A stretch of DNA of 64,000 nucleotides from Topomyia yanbarensis. Taxonomy: Eukaryota > Arthropoda > Insecta > Diptera > Culicidae. The stretch is taken from the NCBI RefSeq assembly GCF_030247195.1, contig NW_026683321.1, forward strand, positions 1-64,000, given 5' to 3'. This document shows positions 33,691 through 43,979 of this stretch, piece by piece; position 1 is the first letter of the stretch; each line of letters begins with the position of its first letter. The translations under genes were made by a program, and so were the position numbers. The notes beneath the pieces were generated by a model. It was not told the DNA's origin, ran no database searches, and saw only the letters and a list, made by a program, of their open reading frames with translations.

Positions 33691-33698
33691 ACTTCTCC
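33691..33698. repeat. 8-bp target duplication, right (ACTTCTCC)
   Basis: Matches 30496-30503. Confidence 0.9.
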
Positions 33699-35738
33699 CA
33701 GTGGTTGAGATGCTAGTATCATCACAGAAAAATGACTTTTTACAGCCTGTAGGTAGATTTGGAAGATCAGAGGTAAAAATATTGTATAGTATTGGTGCGA
33801 CGCTTGATCCTTGAGGGACGCCTGCTTTAACGGGTAGCTTATTAGATTTACAATTCTGATAAGAAACCTGTAGGGTACGGTTAGTAAGATAATTTTTAAT
33901 TATCTTTATTATGTAAATTGGAAAATTGATATCCCACATTTTGGCAATTAAACCTTTGTGCCAAATACTGTCGAAAACTTTTTCGATGTCTAGAAGAGCA
34001 ACTCCAGTGGAATAGCCCTCTGAGACATTTGCCTTTATCATGTTAGTTACTCTCACAAGTTGATGAGTAGTTGAATGTCCAATACGAAATCCAAACTGCT
34101 CAGGAAGAAAAATAGAATTCTCATTGAAATGTGACATCATTCTAGTTAGGATGATTTTTTCAAATAATTTACTAATAGAAGAGACTAAACTAATTGGTCG
34201 ATAGCTAGATGCTTCTGCTGGGTTTTTATCTGGCTTCAAAATAGGAATAACCTTGGCATTTTTCCATCTTTCAGGGAAGTATGCTAATTGAAAACATTTG
34301 TTGAATATTTTGACCAAGTATCTAATGGTGATTTCGGGAAGGTTTTTAAGAAGAATGTTGCAAATTCCATCATAACCTGGAGCTTTCATATTTTTTAACT
34401 TTTTCATGATGGATTTGATCTCATCATAGTTTGTTTCAACAATATCGTCTAGAGATAATACTTGATTTGAAACGTTTTCATATTTTTGTAAGACTTCGGT
34501 TTCAATAGGACTCACAACGTTGAGATTAAAATAATGAACGCCTTCAAACTGCTGAGCAAGTTTTGAGCTTTTTCTTCGTTTGTAAGAAGTATGTGGTCAC
34601 CTTCCTTCAAAGCTGGAATTGATTTCTGAGGTTTCTTAAAAACCTTAGAAAGTTTCCAGAAAGGTTTAGAATTTGGCTTGATTTGTTCAACTTCTTTCGC
34701 GAAATTTTCATTTCTTAAGAGTGTGAATCTATGCTTAATTTCTTTTTGTAGATCCTGATAGATACATTTCATAGCAGGATCACGAGAACGTTGATATTGA
34801 CGTCTTCGAACATTCTTCAAGCGAATCAGAAGTTGAAGATCGTCGTCAATAATAGGAGTATTAAATTTTTTCTGTGTTGTTGGTACTGATAAATTTCTAG
34901 CATCAACTATAGAATTACTTAAATTTTGTAATGCCGTATCAATGTCAGCTTTATTTTGTAAATCAAGGTCATGATTAAAATTCTTCTCAATATAAGTTTT
35001 GTACCTTTCCCAATTCGCTTTGCGATAATTGAACAATGAGCTAATAGGATTGGAAACAGCTTCTTGAGAAAGTGAAAGGGTTACTGGAAGATGATCAGAA
35101 TCAAAGTCAGCATGTGTAATCAATTCGCTACAAAGGTGACTTTGGTCTGTCAAAACCAAATCAATTGTTGATGGATTCCTTACAGACGAATAGCATGTAG
35201 GACCATTCGGGAACAAAATTGAATAATAACCAGCAGAGCAATCATTACAAAATAGTTTACCGTTGGAATTGCATTGAGTATTATTCCAGGCTCGATGTTT
35301 GGCGTTAAAATCACCGATTATGAAGAAATTCGACCGATTTCTTGTAAGTTTTTGTAAGTCTCCTTTCAAGAAATTAATTTGCTCGCCAGTGCACTGAAAA
35401 GGCAAATAGGCTGCGGCAATAAAAATGATACCAAGATCAGTTTCAACTTCGATACCCAAACTCTCAATCACCTTAGTGTCAAGAGACGGCGTAACGGAAT
35501 GTTTGATCCTGCGATTAACCGCTATTGCGATTCCTCCGCCGAATCTAACAATTCGATCAAATCGATCAATAACAAAATTAGAGTTACTCTTCAATTTAAT
35601 ATTTGGTTTTAAAAAAGTTTCGGTCACAACGACTATATGCACATTATGTATCCACAAGAAGTTGAAAAATTCGTCTTCGCACGTTTTTAATGAACGAGCA
35701 TTCCAATTTAATAAATTTAAATGATTATTTAAAGTCAT
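33691..35738 (-). pseudogene. Juan-like LINE ORF2, endonuclease and RT fingers/palm
   Basis: Starts at the methionine at 35738, 18 bases after the ORF1 stop. The endonuclease (about residues 1-225) retains the APE-type landmarks: LNWNARSL, the glutamate of VVTETFL, GGGIAIAV, GDFNAKH, STIDLVLTD and SDHLPV. A single frameshift near 34575 separates it from the RT, which continues MKAPGYDGI, YRPISLVSSISKLFE, EQFGFRIGHSTTHQL, the palm aspartate in LLDIEKVFDSIWH, GVPQGSSVAPILYN and the catalytic FFCDDTS. The frame is then cut by the hAT element after TGRS. The FCDD in place of the usual YADD/FADD may be a family trait or a mutation. Confidence 0.9.
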
Positions 35739-35756
35739 TGTTAAACTATAATTTCA

Positions 35757-37029
35757 TTACAATTTTGTTAGCAAATTCCCACCCGCTTGAAAAGCTTCAA
35801 ACATGGAGGTAGAATTTAACATGGCAATCATCACAGGTAACATAGACTCTTGTAGGTATTTTAATTTTTCTTCCGTTACGCTACCTAGATCCATTGGACT
35901 AAAGGAAGCGTTGGGTGCAAACGAGATTGAGGGCGTGGTAGGGGTAGCCGTTATTTTGGCTTTGCTACCTGCCACTGAAGAATAAGATGACACACCATTG
36001 TAAGATGGTGTGACGGAGGTAGAAGAAGTTGTTAATCTATTTTGAATCGGATTATCACGGTTGGGCGTGTTTTCTTGAAGTGTACCTGAAGAAGTAGGTA
36101 CATTTTTTATTTGTTGTTTTTGTTGTCTAGAACGAGAATTTATATTTTTTTCTCAAACAGGACAACCCCAGAAATTCGATTTATAATTTTCGCTACAATT
36201 AGCGCATTTGAAACTTTTTGTGGTTTTTTTTCACCGGACAAGTATCTTTCGTGTGCGATTTATCACCACAGATCATACATTTGGAATCCAAATGACAATT
36301 TTTTGCGCCGTGCCCAAAGCCTTGGCATCTACAACACTGGGTCAGATTTTGAATTCTGCCCCCATGTCGTCTATAATGTTCCCACTTTACTCGCACGTGG
36401 AACATAAAACGTGCTTTTTCAAATACTTTCAAATTATTAACCTCATTACGGTTAAAATGAATTAAATATAGCTCCTGGATAATTCCAGAGCGTACTGGTG
36501 TGTCATCGCCGGTAGCCTTTCTCTTCATAAGAATAACTTGTGAAGGAGAAAAGCCAAGTAAATTTTTCAATTCGCTGGATATTTCATCCAAACTTTGACC
36601 TTGTGGTAGCCCTTTTAAGACAGCCTTGAATGGTCTATCTGTCTTGAAATCATATGAATAAAATTTATATAACTTCTCCGTAAGATACCGGAGTAGTCGT
36701 TTGTGGCCAATCAATTCCTCCGCTGTAACTCGACATTCTCCTCTTCGGCCATTCTGAAAAGAGACTTTCACGTCCGGAAGGAACGTCGAAAGCTCAGTTC
36801 GAAAGGCTTTGAAGTCGGAGATCATCACTGTTATAGGCGGAGGTGATTGCGTTCTCTTCTCATTGGCATTATGCGCAATGCGAGGAAATTTAGAAATTTC
36901 GTCAGCTTCACATTCGGATAAAACATCGAATGAGTTGCTGCAGTCAATTGAAATTTCGGGTGGAGAAGATACCCTTTTCCGTTTAGCTTTAATTTTTGGC
37001 ACACGGCCATTCTGGGGGGACCCAGGCAT
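35757..37029 (-). pseudogene. Juan-like LINE ORF1 (gag-like, CCHC zinc knuckles)
   Basis: Begins at the methionine at 37029 (MPGSPQNGR). A folded middle domain (VTAEELIGHKRLLRYLTEKLYKF... FKAVLKGLP) precedes cysteine knuckles CCRCQGFGHGAKNC and CMICGDKSHTKDTC, with a third (CANCSENYKSNFWGC) in another frame. Frameshifts near 36225 and 36155 lead to a serine/threonine-rich tail ending GGNLLTKL at 35757. Gag-like ORF1 proteins bind LINE RNA and help deliver it to the nucleus. Total length would be near 420 residues, normal for Jockey-clade gag. Confidence 0.85.
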
Positions 37030-37077
37030 GTTGGAAGAATTAAATATTTCTTTAGGCTGAATTGTTCTTGAAAAATG

Positions 37078-37232
37078 TTTTAGTCTTGAAAAAGACTGAT
37101 TGCGTAGAAAAAGTAGGTAGTCTTGAAAAAGACTAATTGTCGAAAAAATATAGGTAGTCTTGAGAAAGACTGATCGAGTGAAAATATAGGTAGCCTTGAG
37201 AAAGACTGTTGCTGTTGAAAAACTCTAGGTAA
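37078..37232 (-). repeat. Tandem repeats in the LINE 5' UTR
   Basis: Four to five units of about 36-42 bases, each centred on TAGTCTTGA(A/G)AAAGACT, itself a small hairpin (AGTCTT/AAGACT). The repeats lie immediately before ORF1, where Jockey-type LINEs keep their internal promoter, so they may be promoter modules. Confidence 0.75.
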
Positions 37233-37320
37233 ACCAGGAGCTATCAAAATTTGTGACCGGTTCGAACGAAGGTTCAAGCCGGTATGAACAACCTGGAGTT
37301 AGCGCACATTACATTGGCTT

Positions 37321-38393
37321 GCTAAGCCCAACCAAGTTTCGATTCTCATCAGCCCAGCAAACCAGCAATCGTATATAAAAGTTTTCAATAAATTACAAAT
37401 AATGACAGACTAAATCAAAATTAGAAATAGTGCAAGAAAACATTATATTTTGTTGTAAAAAGTTCACATAAAATGCAAATCTGTGATCGAAATACAATGT
37501 TAACTTGAAGTTATTTATTAGTCCACAACAACTTAAAACAAAATTGTACATGCGGAATAATAAAGACAATTTTGAAACATTGCATAGAAATTAATTTGCA
37601 ATTGGATTAAACTGCAAAATCGTTCAAAAAAATAGTCACCTTCTTATAGAACTTCGCAAATTCTCTTCCAAACTAGTTCAATATTTGAGCAATAAAAATG
37701 GCTTGAGTACCGAATGTAGGTTGTGATTTGACAGGTATAGAAGGTATCATTGGAATGCCATATTTGGGTTGGATTATGGTATTTTTAGATCGTAAATCGT
37801 TTTATCACAAAGCGATAAAAATGATCAAATACAATCGTTGCTTGACAGTGTATAAATAGATGAGTACATAGCGGCTATGCTGGGAATACGAAGATCTCAG
37901 GTTCGAAACTGGAAGTGAATCGTAGCAGGTAATTTTAATAATTGATGTTCCAGTAACTCCAACCTCACCCATGAAAAACATATCTACCAGTGTGGGCGTT
38001 ACTGTGTCTTATAACAGAATTATGGAAATTTCATCCTGATTTTTTTTTCATAATATTATTTTTTAAAAAATACTTCTTGTTACCACATTGGAGACTTTAA
38101 GCTGCATAAACCTTCATGTGTGATTGTAAAGTTGATCATAAATAAACTATAAATGATAAGCTAGATGATTGTATAATGCTTCTGATGAGATCAAAATTCG
38201 TCGTATATCACATAGTTCTACTATACCGATTTGTTTTACGTATATGGCCTCCACTTTTGTTCACATTGAAGAGATCTGTGCATTTTATACAATCATATTA
38301 TATTCATATCGTTGAAGAGCTTAATCAGAGCGCTTTTTCTTGTGGGACATCACGCGAGACACAAATAGTGTTTTCGTTAGTTAGTGTCGGATT
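37321..38393. other. Unassigned AT-rich sequence
   Basis: No gene or clear repeat seen. Confidence 0.35.
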
Positions 38394-38414
38394 CTGATGA
38401 GACGAAGTCGAAAC
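38394..38414 (+). ncRNA. Hammerhead ribozyme-like catalytic core, copy 1
   Basis: CTGATGA, then a 3-bp stem GAC/GUC with a GAA loop, then GAAAC: exactly the conserved hammerhead core with a minimal stem II. The same core with matching flanks (GTCGG before, GCA after) recurs at 46168-46188. I cannot find a convincing stem III partner ending in NUH or a stem I, so self-cleavage is not supported. It may instead be a conserved stretch of a repeat family. Confidence 0.35.
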
Positions 38415-41048
38415 GCAAATTTCATAACAAATTGAACCATTTCCATCGTCTTCCGTCCTCTTTCCGAAAAACACTATACGATCTCAGCACACTCAAGCTG
38501 ATTTTTTTTCTTTTTGTCGAGCAGCGTAATTTCAACGAATTCTGTATTTACTGTTCAATTCTGATTTGCCTGTTTCAACAGCCCCACACACAGATCACCC
38601 ACTTCCGATTTCATTTTTGATACCTTCCTTTTTAACTTCACAGATAACTCATCTAGAGATTCCGTATTAATGCGGAGTACTAACACTGTCAAGTTCACAT
38701 GGATTAACATGATCAAGCACAAAAATCTTTGATTTCCATTGTATCGATTAATGATTTCAAGCGAGTAGTTATACAGAGACGTCTTAAATCATTTATCGAT
38801 ATGGCGGTGTGGGAAAGGAAATGAAATCATGGACAGAGAAACGTCAACTAACAAAAGTATCGAGTTCACATTTTCGCTGGAAAGGATCACTTTTGCAATG
38901 GCAACTTGCATGTGTGGTCAGCCAGCCGAAGTGAGAGGATATCGAGTGCAAAATGTGCCCAAACACAAATCAATTGCCACACACATCACGCGGACGGAGA
39001 CTGATAGCCTGGACAAGAAGGGATAGTTTGATTTTTTTTGCATTTGTTGTTTGATGGTTAACCAGTTTTTAATTGATTTCCCTGTGATCAGCCGGATCGA
39101 GTCACTTGTCTCAGTTAAGGTTTTTTTTTCCTTTTTTTCGTTATGTGATTAAGGGGTTGGGTATGTTGCGGATCGAGAAGTTTTAGGAGCTTTCATCATT
39201 TTCTCTGAGAAAGATAGCAAAAGTTTAATGAACAAGCTTTTCACTCATTATGTGCATACATTTTATATTAGGGTACATTATAAAACGATGCTCCTTTCAT
39301 CCCTTGCGGTGACGATGATATCTCGTAGTGCATGTGGATGGTACTTTTTCTGCAATAGACCTGTTTGTTGTTAAATACCTCTAAGCTTAGCTTAGTTGAC
39401 CACCCGTGAGTTTCCCGTGATTGATCAAAATCTGTTGAAATTGCTTATTGAACCAATTATATGATACTTGGGAGTAGTACATCATACTCAACATGCAACC
39501 TAAAAAGGCTAAGATTATAGTAGATGCCACGCCCATGCAGGTCAATTTTGAGATGGGAAGGAATGTTAGTTCAACACTTGTGACTATTATTACCGAGGAA
39601 TTCTCTGCATTATCCACAAGTATCGCAGGATAGGATTGGTGTTAGTAGAATCAGGATATATCTTGGAAGATATTGTGATTTAGCGAAATAGTCACGAGCT
39701 TTGGCTTTTCATTTTAGATCAAAGTTTTCACGAGTGCGACCTTCAGTAGGATATGAATGCCGTTCGAGTAGGCATTTTAAGAATTATTTTTCCGCGGGGC
39801 GTTACAACCAAGGATAAAGCCGCGAGGAATATAACAGAGGTATCTATTCATTTATAGACAATATTATCTTAACAGTATGAACGAAAGTCGCTCGCGATCA
39901 ATTTCCGATAGTTCGAAACGAGCAATTTGAACTCCAAACAGCCGGTCATCGGGAATATTGCTTCTTATTAACACTTCAATAATCAAAGTTTGCAGTAAAA
40001 AGCAAACGTTCAAAAACTATAAAAGATATCCCAAATGAATGTAAAGGAATTCACTGCGAAATGTTAATGACAAGTTGGCATCTCCACTCTCCCTATCAGG
40101 CACGTTTCCATAATTAACCCAATGCCAAATTGCAAACGACATGTTTATTATGCGTAATCAATATAATAAACACAACGACACGGGCTCTTGATCCATCGGC
40201 AGCCCAAAAGAAGAATGGAAGGGAGAAGAGCAATACTAGCAAAGACCGGCTACCATATGAGCGGTTCAAACTCAAAAGAGTGACATATAGAAAAGACCAA
40301 GAGTGCGATTTAACGAAGTTTTAGCTTCCGATGGCCCTACACCTTCTGACAGAATGAAGTTCTGACGTTTTGAAATGTTTACCACTCTTTAGGAAAGTAA
40401 ATGTAGTACAAAGCTAGTGTCAGACCATCATAACACCTTAAGAAGTCACTTTTGGAGGTATTCGTCAATATAGATTTGTCGGTAGACACTTCCAGATCTA
40501 ATAAAAACTGGCTTATTTTGACACATCAACAGATCGCTTGCCTCGCAAAAAACTTTTTGTGCAATTCGATAGCTTCATCTTAGGCCAGTTCAAAAAATTT
40601 CCTACAAGAAAGTTTCCTTTTTTTAAATACGGGTTTTAAACCAAAGCTTTGAAAGTTCTTCCTAGGCGTGAAAGGGCCGGTATATTAATACATGCTGTTA
40701 CTTAGTGTAGAATTAGACTTCATCCTTTACGGCTATTGTACAATCGCCAGAACAAACCTAAAACTTTGGTACAAAATCGGGAATAGTGAATCAAAAAAGG
40801 TGACTATAAGTCAGTGATTCACTCAATATAGGATGGATAATGTCTATGATGCAAAATCTTAAGGTCCGCCCAGGTTAAATGTACGGAGCGAAACCTTGAC
40901 CAAGGAACTCCTAACATGTTGTTAGTCGCCTCTCATGACATGGGAGAAGGTTCCCAGTGGTTCTTTCGGTTCAGATTTGAAAAAGGTTACTGAAATCGGT
41001 TGTCGGGACCCAAATATGGTCGGTTGTCGGCACCCCATTTTTTGTGGC
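38415..41048. other. Unassigned sequence
   Basis: Short frames at 38829-39026 and 40130-40324 have no motif. No transposon termini recognised. Confidence 0.35.
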
Positions 41049-41265
41049 AAATTCTGAATTTTCTATAACCCAATCAATATGAGTATTTTCGGAACCGGGC
41101 TTGACGAGTAGATGCCAGAGATTGATTTTTGACACTGTTTTGAAAACTAAAATGGCGACATCCAATTTAGCGGAATTCTCTATATCCCCATCAATATGGA
41201 TATTTTCAACACGGTTTTTATAAGTCGATGCCAAAAATTGATGCCATTTTGAAATCCAAGAGAGC
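41049..41265. repeat. Two-unit diverged tandem repeat
   Basis: Two segments of about 120 bases share AATTCT..ATTTTCTATA-CCCAATCAATATG-type wording, TATTTTC, and GATGCCA(G/A)A(G/A)ATTGAT. Divergence is substantial. Confidence 0.5.
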
Positions 41266-41810
41266 AACATATCTATTGGAGGTTTTCAGATTTGTCCATA
41301 GTAAAAAATCCATATATGACATCTATCGTGACGGACTTTTTACTATAGCTTCGACATGTTGAATTTTTGTATGATGGCGAATATCAATTTTGGATATGTA
41401 GATATCCTACTATTACAACCTTTGCAAATCAACAATTTCCACATTGTACAGTATCATATGATAACGCGCCATTTTGATTTTGAAGTCTCCTTCATATTTG
41501 TTTTTAGAAAATCGACGAACATCATCTCGAAACCCAACATTACCCAAGTAACAACCAAGTTCGTACTAGTATATGCAGTAAAGTAGTAGCATTTTATTTG
41601 GATTTCCGATGCTTCTTGCAGCATATTAGCATTTTCATGCATAGCTATTGTAAACTGCTTTCAATAAACTATTTAGAAACTTCTTGTCATTTAGTCACTA
41701 ATCATTATTTTGAAGGCCGAAAAGCCATAAAAAGCATTTCATGAGAAGCAATGGAGCGGTATATTTTGCCAAAAGCGGTTTTTAAGGAGCAATTTCCATG
41801 CCTATTGGTA
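41266..41810. other. Unassigned sequence left of the minisatellite element
   Basis: No gene. Together with 43704-43960 it forms the interrupted target of the element at 41819. Confidence 0.35.
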
Positions 41811-41847
41811 AGGAGCCATGGGTGCGCGAAGTTTCTCATAAATACGT

Positions 41848-41962
41848 TAGGCATAAGTACGTTAGGCATAATGGACGATTAGCATAATATACGTTAGGCA
41901 TAATGGACGAATGGCATAATGCACGTTAGGCTTAATGGACGATAGGCATAAATCACGAAAAT
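41848..41962 (+). repeat. Minisatellite, left end of element
   Basis: About six units of TACGTTAGGCATAATGGACG with substitutions and small length changes. Confidence 0.9.
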
Positions 41963-42102
41963 ATAAAAATAATCGCAACGCTATTTAACCCTTACAAGTG
42001 TAGAGCTTTTTTCTTTTTTTTTTGTAGACGAGATGAAGAAAATATCACTTCAGTTTTGATACAAGCAAATTTTTAGCCAACAAAATAATTAACAGACTGT
42101 TT

Positions 42103-42457
42103 TAACGGCATTTAATTGGCAAGGGACTGGAAGGTGAAGTATATTTTTAAATATTAAGAGCCATAGTACTCAAGGAAAAGCAAGGAGGTGAAGTTCGATT
42201 CCGACAGCATGAAATACAAAGTTACTTTACGCTCGTCAGGATATGCCGCAGACTCAGGTGATTCGCATTTCTAATGCCAAAAGATGCTGACTCCTGCGGT
42301 AGCAGACAAAGGGTTGAGTCGCCGGGAAACTCTAAGCTTGCTCATATGACCCCTTCCACGTTTTTCTAAACTTTCTTCCTTCAGCTCCTTTCTCCCTTGA
42401 GTACTATGGCTCTATATATACTTCACCTTCCAGTCCCTTGCTAATTAAATACCGTTA
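42103..42457. mobile_element. Complete 355-bp MITE, copy 2 (nested)
   Basis: The inverted termini TAACGGCATTTAATTGGC and TAACGGTATTTAATTAGC (the latter read inward) extend into AAGGGACTGGAAGGTGAAGTATAT on both sides. It sits inside the minisatellite-ended element, so it inserted later or was carried with it. A truncated copy lies at 12138-12414, and a degraded terminus near 55890-55967. Confidence 0.9.
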
Positions 42458-43577
42458 CCACATTTAACAAATTGACTCAATAAGTTGTTAACAAAAAAAT
42501 GGGGAAAAATAATGAACATTAAGTTTTGGATCCAATGGAAACTGGCAGTGTTATGTATAGGATCCACATTAGGCTACGGATTCTACGTTTGTGACGATAC
42601 CTATTTCGTTTCGGTAACTCATCACAGTACAGGAATAAACTCTCTCTCACATCAAAGCGTTTCCATAGTTCTATTTGTGATATCTTCGAGAATACAATCA
42701 CTGTGCTTAAGAATATGGGAGATATTCAATATAGAAGCAGCAATATTCGTATATTCGTTGAATGAATAATAAAATGCATCTTTCTTTCTTTCATGAGCTG
42801 TTCTTCTAGGTTATATATTTTCTTCTTGAACAATTACACCTTGCATGCATGAAGAACTAATCTAAGTTAATCCTTGCATGCCCAACTTAATAAGATAATA
42901 GGGTTCAAGAAACACGAAAAACTCTTTGAAAAATGCTTCTTTCGCAGTGCTGGAAGCTGCCCAATATTTACCTTCCGGTGATCAACACAATTCTCCTAGA
43001 TATTCAATATTCTATATGCTAGGAAAAGATAGTCGAAGATACGCTTTGGCAGTTTTCAATAATAAGGGAAAATCATTAAGATATATCAAAATTTCATTTA
43101 TCAACGCCAACTGTCAATATCTCTGGTGGTACTGCTCCAGCAGAGTTATATCAGACTAATAGCAATAACTTCAGTTCTAAGTTCTAGTAGTCCATGTACT
43201 GGTCTTCCTTGTTTTTGTGAGTAAATTCTGTCTAAATCAAAAGTTTTAGTAGTTTAAAAACGTTGTTTACAAACAACGTGGGCATGAAGGAGTTGATGTG
43301 CTTTATGCATGCCTTAATACAAAATGGACTGATTTTAAACAAGAGTATTTAGCCTATTTTAGAGATGTGCAATTTGTTCATTCGTTCAGTCGATGTTCAT
43401 TCGTTCTGCATCTTTTATTTGAGTGAAGATTTCTTGAGATATATACAATAGAATAAAATGTTGATCGAGTTTTATCAGCTTCTAGGGTAATTAAAAAAAT
43501 TCAAGCATTTGCGCTCTTACCACCCGAGGCTGTCACCACCAAAAAGTTATTTCCATAAAGGATACATCAATATGATA
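42458..43577. other. Non-coding interior of the minisatellite-ended element
   Basis: Frames at 42485-42769 and 42926-43159 have no recognisable domain. Confidence 0.35.
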
Positions 43578-43682
43578 ATTTATGCCTAACGTCCATTATG
43601 CCAATCGTCCATTAAGCCAAACGTCTTTATGCCTAACGTGCGTATGCCAAACGTCCCTATGCCTAACGTATTTATGCCTAAT
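43578..43682 (-). repeat. Minisatellite, right end of element
   Basis: About five units of the complement (ATGCCTAACGTCCATT), inverted relative to 41848-41962. Confidence 0.9.
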
Positions 43683-43703
43683 GGGGTACACCCAGGAGCC
43701 ATG

Positions 43704-43965
43704 CATATACCACGCGGACAATTTAGGTGTGGCTAGGGGTAACGAGAAAGTTCACGCTTGTCCATGAAGAGGGGGGTATTGAAAATATCCGCGTGGACTT
43801 TTCATTACATTTTTGTTTTTTTTTATAAAAAAAAATGTAACAAATTTGTATCGTCATTGGTGTAAGCGTTTACCTTCAAATTTTTCAAGATTTTAATATA
43901 GTCAAAGTGAGTGTTCTGTCAGTGAAGCTTCCAGTGTGATCGTGCTTCTGGATAACAATAATCCC
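43704..43965. other. Unassigned target-side sequence
   Basis: Contains a (T)n(A)n near-palindrome at about 43805-43840. No gene. Confidence 0.35.
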
Positions 43966-43979
43966 GCTTTAGAAATATC

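Larger units (their letters stand above)
29812..37320 (-). mobile_element. Juan-like Jockey-clade LINE, near full length, interrupted by a hAT element
   Basis: A minus-strand LINE with, in order, a repeat-bearing 5' UTR (about 37030-37320), gag-like ORF1 (35757-37029), ORF2 endonuclease plus RT (35738 downward), and an A-rich 3' end near 29812 (plus-strand TTTTTTTT). A 3.2-kb hAT-type element (30504-33690) sits inside the RT gene. Without it and one 8-base target copy the RT frame reads through (TGRS then LRIICSRLQ). There is no RNase H. The zinc-knuckle gag and RT wording resemble Juan elements of mosquitoes. Few frameshifts outside the insertion indicate a fairly young copy. The outer ends are approximate. 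Confidence 0.88.
41819..43693. mobile_element. Non-autonomous DNA element with inverted minisatellite ends
   Basis: The ends are inverted (TGGGTG... on the left, ...CACCC on the right, followed inward by ATAAATACGTTAGGCATA on both sides), and a 10-base direct repeat AGGAGCCATG lies at 41811-41820 and 43694-43703, partly overlapping the terminus. The exact duplication is therefore 8-10 bases. Subterminal arrays of a ~19-20-base unit (ACGTTAGGCATAATGGACG) run inward from each end in opposite orientation. No transposase is present. Target size and subterminal arrays would suit hAT, P or Mutator-type elements; I cannot choose. Confidence 0.8.

Noticed and set aside
41848..43682. Regular ~20-base repeats considered as a CRISPR array
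   Set aside because: Units are contiguous without unique spacers, run in two opposite orientations, and sit in a transposon in a eukaryotic genome.
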